This document shows positions 17,411 to 26,030 of a stretch of 29,739 nt of DNA, in pieces. The position numbers and the translations under genes are program-made. Source of the DNA: Candidatus Sulfotelmatobacter sp. (GTDB taxonomy: Bacteria > Acidobacteriota > Terriglobia > Terriglobales > Acidobacteriaceae). Each line of letters opens with the position of its first letter. Position 1 is the stretch's first letter. The notes below the pieces were generated by a model. The model was not told where the DNA came from. It searched no databases and saw nothing but the letters and a program-made list of their open reading frames with translations. The stretch spans positions 1-29,739 of the forward strand of contig JASICF010000149.1 of NCBI GenBank assembly GCA_030044775.1, given 5' to 3'.

Positions 17411-18475
17411 ATGAGGATTGCCAGCGCGGCCAGCGCCTTTCCCAAGCATTACTACTCGCAGAAATTTCTTCTTGAGCGTCTGCGAGACTATTGGGGAGAT
17501 CGGCTCCGGAACCCCCAATTGCTGGCACGCCTGCATCGCAATGTGACCGTCGATGGTCGTTACCTTGCGATCCCCACCGAGGAATATCCCGCCATCAAGA
17601 CCTGGGGCGAGGCCAACGACATCTGGATCAAAGTCGCGCAGGAATTGGGCGAGCGCGCGCTCTGCCTGGCGCTTCACCATTCCAGGATTCAGCCTTCCGA
17701 GGTCGGCGCCTTATTTTTCACCACCGTTACCGGAGTCGCCAGCCCTTCGATCGATGCGATGCTGATCAATCGCATGAAGCTTCCTGCCAACATTCGCCGC
17801 ACTCCGATTTTTGGTTTGGGATGTGTAGCCGGAGCCGCCGGAATCGCGCGGGCTGCGGATTACGTTCGTGCGTATCCCTCCCAGGCGGCAGCGTTGGTTT
17901 CGGTTGAACTCTGTTCCCTCACGCTTCAACGCGAAGATCTATCTGTTGCCAATCTGATTTCATCGGGCCTATTCGCTGATGGTGCAGCCGCCGTGGTCGT
18001 CACCGGCGAAGGCTTAGAATCCAGAGAGCGCGAAATCAGCGGCCCGAGAATTCTTGCGACGCGCTCGATTTTCTATCCCGACACAGAAGATATGATGGGC
18101 TGGAATGTTTCTGAGAAGGGATTTCGGATCGTGCTCTCGACCGAGGTTCCGAATCTGATCCGCGAAAATCTTGGGCGCGATGTGGATGCGTTTCTCGCCG
18201 ACAACGGATACTCGCGCCGCGATCTCAAGAATTATGTTCTGCACACTGGCGGGCCAAAAGTATTGCAGGCCTCGGAGGCAGCGTTAGGGTTGCATAACGG
18301 GGAACTCGATGCTTCCTGGGCATCACTGCGCAAAGTAGGTAATCTTTCTTCTGCCTCGGTGCTGGTAGTGCTGGAGGACGTCATGAAGAACCGGCGTCCA
18401 GAGCCCGGCACTCTGGGTTTGCTGGCGGCCATGGGGCCCGGTTTTTGCTCGGAACTGTTGCTTCTCGAGTGGTGA
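17411..18475 (+). CDS. Type III polyketide synthase (chalcone synthase-like)
   Basis: A 354-residue ketosynthase of the chalcone/stilbene synthase family. The catalytic triad is complete: Cys138 in FGLGCVAGAAG, His278 in VLHTGGPKV, and Asn311 in KVGNLSSAS. The His-to-Asn spacing of 33 residues equals that of plant chalcone synthase (303/336), which separates it from FabH. The C-terminal AAMGPGFCSELLLL corresponds to the GFGPG loop. It would condense a fatty-acyl or other starter with malonyl-CoA units, giving alkylresorcinols, alkylpyrones or similar lipids. It is the first gene of a three-gene unit; its stop overlaps the next start. Substrate and cyclisation mode cannot be read from sequence. 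Confidence 0.95.
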   Translation: MRIASAASAFPKHYYSQKFLLERLRDYWGDRLRNPQLLARLHRNVTVDGRYLAIPTEEYPAIKTWGEANDIWIKVAQELGERALCLALHHSRIQPSEVGALFFTTVTGVASPSIDAMLINRMKLPANIRRTPIFGLGCVAGAAGIARAADYVRAYPSQAAALVSVELCSLTLQREDLSVANLISSGLFADGAAAVVVTGEGLESREREISGPRILATRSIFYPDTEDMMGWNVSEKGFRIVLSTEVPNLIRENLGRDVDAFLADNGYSRRDLKNYVLHTGGPKVLQASEAALGLHNGELDASWASLRKVGNLSSASVLVVLEDVMKNRRPEPGTLGLLAAMGPGFCSELLLLEW

Positions 18476-19590
18476 ATGCCTTGCAGAACTCTGCGGATGT
18501 ATTTGTGATCGGCGGTGGTCCCGCCGGATTGGCGGCAGCGATTGCTGCCCGGCAACAGGGATTTCGTGTAGTGGTGGCCGATGGCGCCGCCCCGCCGATT
18601 GATAAGGCCTGCGGCGAAGCGCTGATGCCGGACGCGATTGCTGCGCTGGAACGCCTAGGTGTCAAGGTGCCTGCTTCCGATACTTGCCGGCTCAATGGCG
18701 TGCGATTCCTGAGTTCCTCTTTATCCGCGGAAGCCGATTTTCCTTCCGGACTGTTTGGCCTCTCGATTCGCCGGACGGCATTGCATCGCTCGCTGGCGGA
18801 GCGTGCCGAATCGCTGGGCGTGGACTTACTCTGGAAGCAGGTGGTCACTGGTATCGCAAAGAACAGAGTCTGTTTTGTCGACCGCGAGGTCCCCGCGAAA
18901 TGGATTATCGGCGCAGACGGCGCAAACTCCCGGGTGCGCCGCTGGGCGAATCTCGATCGGCTCGCCCACTCGCGCTTGCGTTATGCGTTTCGCAGGCATT
19001 ACCGTGTCGAACCGTGGACGGATCGGCTTGAAGTTTATTGGGGAAAACACAGCCAGGCATATGCGACAGCGTCCGGGTCCGATCAAGTTTGCGTCGCCGT
19101 AGCTTCGCGCAATCCGCAACGCCGATTGGAGGAATCTTTGCGTGAGTTCCCCGAGCTTTACGAACGCCTTCGCGGGGCAGAGGCTGTTTCCGCGGAGCGC
19201 GGAGCCATCTCGGCCAATCGTAGACTCAAGCGTGTGCATCGTGGAAATATTGCGCTCATCGGCGATGCTTCCGGCACAGTGGACGCGATAACCGGCGAAG
19301 GCATCGATCTTTCTTTTTGCCAGGCGATCGAGTTGGCGAAGTGCCTTCGCAGGAGCGACCTCGCGCATTATCCAGCCGCGCATCGGCGCTTGTCTGTGCG
19401 GCCTTTGTTCATGGCGCGCCTGATGCTTTTACAGGCCGGCCGGCCGGCCTTTCAGAGACGCACCCTGCGGGTACTGCGCAGGCGTCCCGAGATTTTTCGC
19501 AGATTACTCGCGTTTCATGTGGGAAAGCTGTCACCTGTCGATCTTGCCCTCAATGGCCTCAATCTGGGATGGGGATTACTCACTGCCTAA
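18472..19590 (+). CDS. FAD-dependent oxidoreductase (monooxygenase / geranylgeranyl reductase-like)
   Basis: A 372-residue flavoprotein starting at a GTG that overlaps the polyketide synthase stop (GTGA). It has the dinucleotide-binding motif VIGGGPAGLAAA near residues 12-23, the DKACGEALMP segment that is common in geranylgeranyl reductase-like proteins (near residue 45), GADGANSRVRR in the middle, and GDASGTVDAITGEGI, the second FAD motif. Flavoproteins of this class commonly sit beside bacterial type III polyketide synthases, where they hydroxylate or oxidise the phenolic lipid; SrsC of Streptomyces is the described example. Here it probably tailors the synthase product. A reductase acting on an isoprenoid chain is the main alternative. 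An upstream in-frame TTG (18445) is less likely because it lies inside the preceding gene. Confidence 0.88.
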   Translation: MNALQNSADVFVIGGGPAGLAAAIAARQQGFRVVVADGAAPPIDKACGEALMPDAIAALERLGVKVPASDTCRLNGVRFLSSSLSAEADFPSGLFGLSIRRTALHRSLAERAESLGVDLLWKQVVTGIAKNRVCFVDREVPAKWIIGADGANSRVRRWANLDRLAHSRLRYAFRRHYRVEPWTDRLEVYWGKHSQAYATASGSDQVCVAVASRNPQRRLEESLREFPELYERLRGAEAVSAERGAISANRRLKRVHRGNIALIGDASGTVDAITGEGIDLSFCQAIELAKCLRRSDLAHYPAAHRRLSVRPLFMARLMLLQAGRPAFQRRTLRVLRRRPEIFRRLLAFHVGKLSPVDLALNGLNLGWGLLTA

Positions 19591-19597
19591 GTCGAAG

Positions 19598-20236
19598 ATG
19601 AAACCCGCCCGCCGCGCCCTGTTGCAGAGGGGGTTTCCGGTGGCGGCGTTGCTTTGCACGCTCGCGACTAGCCCCTGCCCTGCCCAGCAACGCGATAATG
19701 AGAAAGCCGGGGAAAAAGGCAACCAGAAACCACTCGTCCTGCAGTTCGATCCGCTGCATACATCCATAACGTTCACGCTTGGAGACGTGTTACATACGGT
19801 TCGCGGAACATTTCGGGCAAACCCCGGTTCTCTGAACTTCGATCCCGCCTCCGGGAACCTCTCCGGCGAAATTGTTGTGGATGCGAGAAGTGGCCAGAGC
19901 GGCAACGGCATGCGAGACCGGAAAATGCACCGCGAGATTCTGGAGAGCGAGCACTTCCCGGAAATTACTTTCCGTCCCGATCGCATCGATGGAACAGTCT
20001 CGCTTCTGGGCAAGTCTTCCGTCCGCCTGCACGGAATTTTCTCCATTCACGGCGACGATCACGAACTGACTATTCCCGCTCAGGTAGAAATGTTTTCCGA
20101 CCATTGGTCGGCTGAGCTGCATTTTTCGATTCCCTATGTGCGATGGGGAATGAAAAATCCCAGCACGCTGTTCTTGCGCGTGAACGAATCGGTGGATATC
20201 AATATGAACGCCGCCGGAACCATCACCCGGCCTTAG
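19598..20236 (+). CDS. YceI-family exported lipid-binding protein
   Basis: A 212-residue protein with a basic, hydrophobic N-terminus (about residues 1-30, ending near PAQ) that acts as an export signal, followed by a YceI domain (about 45-210): FDPLHTSITFTLGDVLHTVRGTF (split near residue 62), NGMRDRKMHREILESEHFPEITF and a C-terminal beta strand region. YceI folds are eight-stranded lipocalin-like barrels; Thermus TT1927b is known to bind a polyprenoid. The ATG at 19598 lies 7 bp after the flavoprotein stop, with GAAG immediately upstream; the frame is also open further upstream inside the flavoprotein gene. Its place in this operon suggests that it carries or protects the lipid made by the other two enzymes in the periplasm. 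That role is an inference. Confidence 0.88.
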   Translation: MKPARRALLQRGFPVAALLCTLATSPCPAQQRDNEKAGEKGNQKPLVLQFDPLHTSITFTLGDVLHTVRGTFRANPGSLNFDPASGNLSGEIVVDARSGQSGNGMRDRKMHREILESEHFPEITFRPDRIDGTVSLLGKSSVRLHGIFSIHGDDHELTIPAQVEMFSDHWSAELHFSIPYVRWGMKNPSTLFLRVNESVDINMNAAGTITRP

Positions 20237-20253
20237 CCGATAAAGAGAAATGC

Positions 20254-20271
20254 CGGCTGCCGAGGCAGCCG
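20254..20271 (-). terminator. Hairpin between convergent genes, likely terminator
   Basis: CGGCTGC (20254-20260) and GCAGCCG (20265-20271) form a perfect 7-bp stem with the tetraloop CGAG. On the minus strand it is followed by a pyrimidine-rich CATTTCTCTTT, so it best serves the minus-strand operon ending at 20317. The plus-strand side has no T tract. A bidirectional role is possible because the YceI gene ends just 17 bases away. Confidence 0.5.
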
Positions 20272-20316
20272 CCAAGGCAGAAAAGCACAGCTGAAATGAC
20301 CCTGTTTCGAAGTCCT

Positions 20317-22017
20317 CTAAAACCCACCCAGGGGAGAAATTCCCTTGCCTTCGACACATTCGTAGCACCGCCCGGCCGATAGGTTCTTAAACTCTTCTGT
20401 TCTTCCGCTCGGCCACTGAATCACGGCGCTCTCCAGCCGCTCACTTTTCCCCAAACCAAACGTTACCGGCAATTCCGATTGCGACAGATAGCTCGATCCG
20501 CTCTTCACCATGCGCAACTGCGTCATTCCTCCGGCGACGATGCGCACCAAAGCACCGATCGCATCGCGATTCGATTTGGTCCCGACCAGCCGAAAGCGGA
20601 TGCTTCGGTTCCCCTCCAACTGATCGTTCCGGTACAAATATGCTGGACCGTTGTTTGTCGTCAGCAGCAAGTCGAGGTCGCCATCGCGATCGAAATCGCC
20701 GTAGGCGAGGCCACGTCCAACTTTCGGCTGGTCGAAGCCGGCATTCAATTCCGCAGCCACATCCCGAAATCGCACATTCCTGTCATTGAGAAACAACTGC
20801 GGCGGCTGAGCATAGCCTACATTGCCGCGAATGTTGCGCACTGTTTCGTCAATATGCCCATTTGCTACAGCCAGATCGAGCCATCCATCGAGGTTCGCAT
20901 CGAGAAAGACGCAGCCGAACCCAAGCGTGTTTTTCGACGCCAGACCCACCCCTGTCCGCGCCGCAACATCCTGGTAATTCTTTCCGTCGTATTCGTAGAG
21001 TCCGGTCATTTCATTATCGAAATTCGTAATCGCTACGCCGGCGTGCCCGGAATTTGCGAAGTCCGCCACATCGATACCCATGCCCGCGCGCGCCCGGCCG
21101 TCGTTACTAAAAGCAAGTCCAGCTTCGACTGCGGCGTCTTTGAACGTTCCGTTTCCCTGGTTCCGATACATTTTGTTCGGCTGCGTGTCATTCGCCACCA
21201 ATATGTCGATCCAGCCATCACCATCATCATCCAGCATCGCAACTCCCAGCGATTTCGAACTGCTGTCAAAAATTCCGCTCTGCGCCGTTACATCCTCAAA
21301 TGTCCCATTTCCACGATTGTGAAATAGCCAGCAGGTATCGCCGCGATATGCCTCAGGCGTGCAATATGATTTGTGCCGGCCATCGAGACTGCAAAAAACA
21401 TCGCGCTCCGGCGACCACTTCACGTAGTTGCAGACGAAGAGATCGAGCAATCCATCGCGATCATAGTCAAACCAAAGAGCCGAGGTGCTGAATGCGGATC
21501 GTTTGCCGAGGCCGCTGCGGTCGGTTACGTCAGCAAACGTTCCCTTGCCCGTGTTGTGGAACAAACGATTCTGTCCGACGCAAGTGACGAGAATGTCAGG
21601 AAAACCGTCGTTGTCGTAGTCGCCCACGGCCACGCCCATGCCGTACATTTCAATATCCAGTCCGGCGTGCGCGGTCACGTCGCGAAACGTGCCGTCACGG
21701 TTATTGCGGTAGAGTCGCAAGGTCGAGCGCTGCCGCTTGTGGCCGGACCAATCCATTCCGTTGATCAAAAGAATGTCCTGCCAGCCATCCTGGTCATAAT
21801 CGATAAAAGCGCAGCCCGATCCCAATGTTTCCGGGAGCAATTTTCCGCCATAAGCTCCGCTGTTGTGTTGAAAAGAAATTCCAGCGCTGGAAGTTACATC
21901 CGCGAAACGGAATCCCGATGAAGTCGTCCCGCCCGCTTCTGCCAATCCAGGCAATGCAGGCAACCGAGAGAGCGACGCCAGGCCCGCCATTCCGCGCAGA
22001 AACGATCTGCGATTCAC
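20317..22017 (-). CDS. Tat-exported FG-GAP/ASPIC-UnbV repeat protein (CRTAC1-like)
   Basis: A 566-residue protein starting at a GTG (22017) that overlaps the response-regulator stop (GTGA). The N-terminus has a twin-arginine signal NRRSFLRGM followed by a hydrophobic stretch ending near residue 28. At least six FG-GAP/calcium-loop motifs of the form D-x-D-x-DG-x-x-D are present: FIDYDQDGWQD (71-81), VGDYDNDGFPD (131-141), WFDYDRDGLLD (182-192), MLDDDGDGWID (261-271), FLDANLDGWLD (371-381) and YGDFDRDGDLD (439-449). An ASPIC/UnbV domain follows (about 475-560). This makes a calcium-binding beta-propeller, probably folded in the cytoplasm before export. The family is common in acidobacteria and planctomycetes but its biochemical function is unknown. 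Third gene of the kinase-regulator operon. Confidence 0.92.
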   Translation of the reverse strand: MNRRSFLRGMAGLASLSRLPALPGLAEAGGTTSSGFRFADVTSSAGISFQHNSGAYGGKLLPETLGSGCAFIDYDQDGWQDILLINGMDWSGHKRQRSTLRLYRNNRDGTFRDVTAHAGLDIEMYGMGVAVGDYDNDGFPDILVTCVGQNRLFHNTGKGTFADVTDRSGLGKRSAFSTSALWFDYDRDGLLDLFVCNYVKWSPERDVFCSLDGRHKSYCTPEAYRGDTCWLFHNRGNGTFEDVTAQSGIFDSSSKSLGVAMLDDDGDGWIDILVANDTQPNKMYRNQGNGTFKDAAVEAGLAFSNDGRARAGMGIDVADFANSGHAGVAITNFDNEMTGLYEYDGKNYQDVAARTGVGLASKNTLGFGCVFLDANLDGWLDLAVANGHIDETVRNIRGNVGYAQPPQLFLNDRNVRFRDVAAELNAGFDQPKVGRGLAYGDFDRDGDLDLLLTTNNGPAYLYRNDQLEGNRSIRFRLVGTKSNRDAIGALVRIVAGGMTQLRMVKSGSSYLSQSELPVTFGLGKSERLESAVIQWPSGRTEEFKNLSAGRCYECVEGKGISPLGGF

Positions 22018-22643
22018 CGAACGTTCACCAGCCCGGCGCGAATGGCGTAGACTACCAGCTCGGCAGTCTTGTGAATGCCGAGCGCATTCATAATATTCGC
22101 GCGGTGAACCGCAACCGTGTTGGCGCTTAGATCGAGTGTCGTGGCAATTTCCTTGTTCGACTTGCCGTCAACAATCATGCGAAGAACTTCGAGTTCGCGG
22201 GGCGTGAGCCCGCTGCTGCGCTCGCCTTTCAGCGTAGTGGGCGATTCCACTTGAGGATCGAAAACCGTTTCTCCCGCCGCCACGCGCCGCACGGCTGACC
22301 CTAATTCCAGATTCATTGCATTCTTCAGAATGTAGCCCTTGGCGCCGGCGTCGATCGCCTGCCGCACCCACGTGCTTTCCGAATGCATGCTCAGCATCAG
22401 CACCGCGGTCTCGGGCAAGTCCCAAAGGATCTGTCGCGTTGCATCCAGCCCGTTCATCTTTGGCAGGGCGCAGTCCATGACCACCACTTGCGGTTTGAGT
22501 TTGCGCGCCAGCTTGATCGCCTCTTCGCCGTCGCTCGCTTCGCCTACCACAGCCATGTCGGGCTCATCCTCCAGCATTCGGCGAAAACCGCGCCGCACCA
22601 GGCTGTGATCATCCACCAGCAGCACTCTAATTTGTTCCGCCAT
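22014..22643 (-). CDS. NarL/LuxR-family response regulator
   Basis: A 209-residue two-domain regulator. The receiver domain (residues 5-120) shows the acidic pair Asp11-Asp12, phospho-acceptor Asp57 in VVVMDCALPKMNG, and Lys107 in GYILKNA. The LuxR-type helix-turn-helix (about 146-206) reads LTPRELEVLRMIVDGKSNKEIA and then LSANTVAVHRANIMNAL (split). It would be phosphorylated by the kinase encoded just upstream and bind DNA as a dimer. Start ATG 22643 is 14 bases after the kinase stop; GCGAAG lies upstream as a poor Shine-Dalgarno. The stop overlaps the start of the FG-GAP gene, so the target may include its own operon. Confidence 0.96.
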   Translation of the reverse strand: MAEQIRVLLVDDHSLVRRGFRRMLEDEPDMAVVGEASDGEEAIKLARKLKPQVVVMDCALPKMNGLDATRQILWDLPETAVLMLSMHSESTWVRQAIDAGAKGYILKNAMNLELGSAVRRVAAGETVFDPQVESPTTLKGERSSGLTPRELEVLRMIVDGKSNKEIATTLDLSANTVAVHRANIMNALGIHKTAELVVYAIRAGLVNVR

Positions 22644-22657
22644 GGAGGCTTCGCTTT

Positions 22658-24025
22658 TCAGCTTTTTTCCTTTTCCCCGGGTTCAACATTTACGCGTGCC
22701 ACGCTCAAATGCACTCGCGTTCCACCTTCAACTGGAGTCGAGAACACGATCTGCCCACCCAGCAGTTCCGCACGCTCGCGCATCGCCACTAAACCGATTC
22801 CCTGTTTTGCCGGCCTTGCGCTGAATCCCACGCCGTGATCTTCCACTTCCAATTCCAATGTCGTCGGCAGGAACCGCAGACGTACCCACGCCTGCTTCGT
22901 TTCGGCATGCCGCGCCACATTATTCAGCGCTTCCTGCAGAACGCGGTAAATTTGCACCGACGCGCTTCCGCTTACGTCGAACGGCGCACCCCGCTTCTCA
23001 TAGGATATGGCAATTCCACTCTGCCTTTCCATCGTCGGAACGTACCAGTCAATAGTGGCGAGGATTCCCGCTTCATCCAGCATGACGGGATGCAGCGCCT
23101 GCGACAGGCTGCGCACCCGTTCGAGCGTTTCCTGCGCAATCTCGCGGACTTCTTGCAGTTCGCCTCGCAAAGGCGATCCCTCCGGTGCGTGCGTCCCGGC
23201 GCGGCCAATCATCGAACCGATGGCCGTTAGAATCTGCCCAAACTCGTCATGCAGTTCGCGCGAAATGTAGCGCAAGGTCGATTCCTGGGTCGCGATCAGC
23301 TTCTGCGCCAGTTCGCTGCGCCGTTGGGAGAGCTCACTGATCTGCGCGAATAGCCGGCGGTTCCACCGGATCATGGAGACTCCGGTCAGCAGAATCGCCA
23401 CCAAGGTGGCGCCGAGAAATAAATAGACCTGCAATTGCACCCGATCGTAAATCTGAACGATGCGCTGGGCCGCGTCATTTTCGTTTTCGCTGTTTCGCAC
23501 CAGCAAACGCGACACCGTCGTGCTCAACGCTGCCTGCCGCGCCTGGAGCGAAAGCTGAATCTGCGCCCGCGCCTCTTTTTCCTCACCTTCACCCGCCAGC
23601 GCAAACACCCGGTCGGCAGCGTCCCAGAACTGCCCGAGCGAACTGCTAAGCTCGGCACTCTGCTCGCGCGTGCGGCCCATAGGAGCCAGGGACGCTTCGA
23701 GGCGCATGGCGTCGTCGAGGTCGGTGCGGATACGCTGAAACTGCGCCGACCATGCCGTCAGTGGATAAGGCTCGTCGTTGTCGATCATATCCCGCATGGC
23801 GACGGCCAGAAGATTCAGATCGTTCTCAATGCGCAGCAACTGCAGCGAGTCTTTCCGGTTGCGATCGATCATGCCGGATTGCAGTTGCCGCAGTCCTTTG
23901 ACTTGCCACGTAATATAAACGGAATAGCCAACCACGGCCGCCAGGGTGACGATCAGGCCGAGCAGGAGCCCGAGCGTTGGAGAGCGTTTCGCCGGATGCG
24001 TGCGCGCCACCTCCAGAGCATACAA
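22658..24025 (-). CDS. Sensor histidine kinase, NarX/DegS-type (HisKA_3)
   Basis: Membrane kinase with TM1 (LGLLLGLIVTLAAVVGYSVYI), a periplasmic helical sensor of about 160 residues resembling the four-helix-bundle ligand domains of chemoreceptors, TM2 (VYLFLGATLVAILLTGVSMI), then HisKA_3 dimerisation and HATPase domains. The phospho-acceptor His codon is at 23249-23251 in RELHDEFGQ. The N box EALNNVARHA and G boxes DHGVGF and GIGLVAMRERAELLGG are intact. The start is uncertain: the frame is open to 24322, but that would overlap the divergent ABC gene by about 200 bp and give a non-family N-terminus. I take the TTG at 24025, with a GTG at 24010 as the main alternative; the ATP/His core is not affected. 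The ligand is unknown. Confidence 0.9.
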   Translation of the reverse strand: MYALEVARTHPAKRSPTLGLLLGLIVTLAAVVGYSVYITWQVKGLRQLQSGMIDRNRKDSLQLLRIENDLNLLAVAMRDMIDNDEPYPLTAWSAQFQRIRTDLDDAMRLEASLAPMGRTREQSAELSSSLGQFWDAADRVFALAGEGEEKEARAQIQLSLQARQAALSTTVSRLLVRNSENENDAAQRIVQIYDRVQLQVYLFLGATLVAILLTGVSMIRWNRRLFAQISELSQRRSELAQKLIATQESTLRYISRELHDEFGQILTAIGSMIGRAGTHAPEGSPLRGELQEVREIAQETLERVRSLSQALHPVMLDEAGILATIDWYVPTMERQSGIAISYEKRGAPFDVSGSASVQIYRVLQEALNNVARHAETKQAWVRLRFLPTTLELEVEDHGVGFSARPAKQGIGLVAMRERAELLGGQIVFSTPVEGGTRVHLSVARVNVEPGEKEKS

Positions 24026-24128
24026 TGCCGTCCCGAACGTGTCACAATGCGACAGCCGCGGGCGGGGTGGAGCGGTAATGGCGATAGTAATAATGAAGCG
24101 GATAACTAATTTGGGAGTCCAATAGAGA

Positions 24129-26027
24129 TTGAGTTCCCAAGCTACAGAACCGAAAGGCGCGAAAGTCCAAAGACTCAAAGCCGTTTTGCCTGAAGTCTGG
24201 AAGTTGATGCGTCCGCGACGCGGTGTCTTGCTGATCGGCTTCGTTTTGATGGTCATCAACCGGCTGGCAGGATTCGTGCTTCCGTATTCTTCCAAATTTT
24301 TGATCGATGACGTCGTTGGCAAGCGTCACATTGCGTTACTGCGGCCGCTCGTCACAGCGGTTCTGATCGCAACACTCATTCAAGGGGTGACGTCATTTTC
24401 GCTGACCCAGCTGCTGTCGAAGGCTGCGCAGCGGCTCATCGCCGATCTTCGCCAGCAGGTACAGAGACACATCAGCCGCTTGCCGGTTTCTTTTTACGAT
24501 GCCAATAAAACCGGGGCGCTCGTGTCTCGCATCATGAGCGACGTTGAAGGCGTCCGCAACCTTCTGGGTACGGGGCTGGTCGATTTTGCGGGAGGACTTG
24601 TTGCCGCAGCGATTGCACTGGTTCTGCTGCTTCACATCAGCACGCCGCTCACTTTGATTGCGGTCGGATCACTGGCATGCTTTGCGCTTAGCCTGAATAA
24701 AGCCTTCGCGACGATCCGGCCGATCTTTCGCGAGCGTGGAAAAATCAACGCTGAAGTGACCGGTCGGCTTACTGAATCGCTCGGCGGCGTCCGCGTGATC
24801 AAGGGGTACCACGCCGAAGAGCGCGAAGAGGGTGTTTTTTCCGCCGGTGTGCTGCGCCTTTTGAACAATGTGATGCGCACTCTGACTGCGACTTCGCTGA
24901 TGAGTCTTTCGGCGAGCGTGCTGCTCGGTGTTGTCGGAGCGGCGACCATGTACGTGGGCGGGCGCCAGATGACCGCGCACACTCTGAGCACTGGCGACTA
25001 TTTTTCATTCAACTTTCTGCTGGTGTTTCTGGTCGCGCCCATCATGCAGGTCGTGCAAATCGGCACCCAGCTTACCGAGGCCCTGGCCGGACTCGAACGA
25101 ACGCAGGAAATCATGCACGAGCGTCCGGAGGATCAGGACCCGAATCGTTCAAAAATTCTGCCCGATATTATGGGCCGGATCGAATTCGATAACGTCAGTT
25201 TCAGCTACGACGGCACTCACAATGTATTGCGCGATATTTCATTTCTCTCTCAACCCGGCACCGTGACCGCTTTGGTCGGCTCTTCAGGATCCGGCAAGTC
25301 CACCACGATCGGCCTCATCTCGGCTTTCTATGTTCCCAATCGCGGCCGCGTTCTCGTCGATGAAACCGATTTGAGCACGGTCCGCCTGGATTCTTACCGT
25401 ACGCGGCTGGGAGTTGTGCTGCAGGAATCGTTTCTCTTCGACGGCACCATTCGTGAGAATGTCGCCTTTTCACGCCCCGATGCCAGCGAAGGGGAAATCC
25501 TGCGCGCGTGCCGGATCGCGCGAGTCGACGAGTTCGCGGAATCCTTCACCGAGAAATACGACACGGTGGTCGGCGAACGCGGTGTAAAGCTTTCCGGTGG
25601 CCAGCGGCAGCGAATTTCCATTGCCCGGGCAATTCTCGCTGAGCCACGCATCCTCATTCTCGATGAAGCAACCTCGAGTCTCGACTCTGAATCGGAGCAA
25701 ATGATCCAGCAAGGTCTTTCTTTTCTCATGCAGGGTCGCACCACGTTTGTGATCGCCCACCGACTCTCAACTATTCGCCGCGCCGATCAGATTCTGGTGA
25801 TGGAACAGGGACGAATCGTTGAGCGTGGCACTCACGCCCAGCTCTACGCCGCCCACGGCCGCTATTACGATCTCTACACGCGGCAGCATGGTGTGGAAGA
25901 AAATCTTTTTCTTGCGCCCGGCGAAGGAGACTCGGCCGATATCGCTGGGGACAGCTCTTCCGCGCTGTCTCGAGCGAACGATGTGAAAGCTGATGCCCTC
26001 AGCGTGCTCAAAGGCGAGGTGCGCTGA
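24129..26027 (+). CDS. ABC exporter, fused permease-ATPase half-transporter (MsbA-like)
   Basis: A 632-residue half-transporter that would dimerise. Six membrane helices occupy about residues 32-320, with the exporter coupling segment RISRLPVSFYDANKTGALVSRIMSDVE (about residues 115-141, split around FYD). The ATPase domain has Walker A GSSGSGKST starting at Gly384, signature LSGGQRQR from Leu488, Walker B ILILDEATSSLD with Asp512-Glu513, and switch His544 in VIAHRLSTI. The relatives export lipids, lipid A or hydrophobic compounds. The start is a TTG at 24129 directly after an in-frame TAG; GGAG lies 12 bases upstream. The C-terminal 40 residues are acidic and Ser-rich. It is the first gene of a likely four-gene operon and is divergent from the sensor kinase. 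Confidence 0.95.
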   Translation: MSSQATEPKGAKVQRLKAVLPEVWKLMRPRRGVLLIGFVLMVINRLAGFVLPYSSKFLIDDVVGKRHIALLRPLVTAVLIATLIQGVTSFSLTQLLSKAAQRLIADLRQQVQRHISRLPVSFYDANKTGALVSRIMSDVEGVRNLLGTGLVDFAGGLVAAAIALVLLLHISTPLTLIAVGSLACFALSLNKAFATIRPIFRERGKINAEVTGRLTESLGGVRVIKGYHAEEREEGVFSAGVLRLLNNVMRTLTATSLMSLSASVLLGVVGAATMYVGGRQMTAHTLSTGDYFSFNFLLVFLVAPIMQVVQIGTQLTEALAGLERTQEIMHERPEDQDPNRSKILPDIMGRIEFDNVSFSYDGTHNVLRDISFLSQPGTVTALVGSSGSGKSTTIGLISAFYVPNRGRVLVDETDLSTVRLDSYRTRLGVVLQESFLFDGTIRENVAFSRPDASEGEILRACRIARVDEFAESFTEKYDTVVGERGVKLSGGQRQRISIARAILAEPRILILDEATSSLDSESEQMIQQGLSFLMQGRTTFVIAHRLSTIRRADQILVMEQGRIVERGTHAQLYAAHGRYYDLYTRQHGVEENLFLAPGEGDSADIAGDSSSALSRANDVKADALSVLKGEVR

Positions 26028-26030
26028 CCG

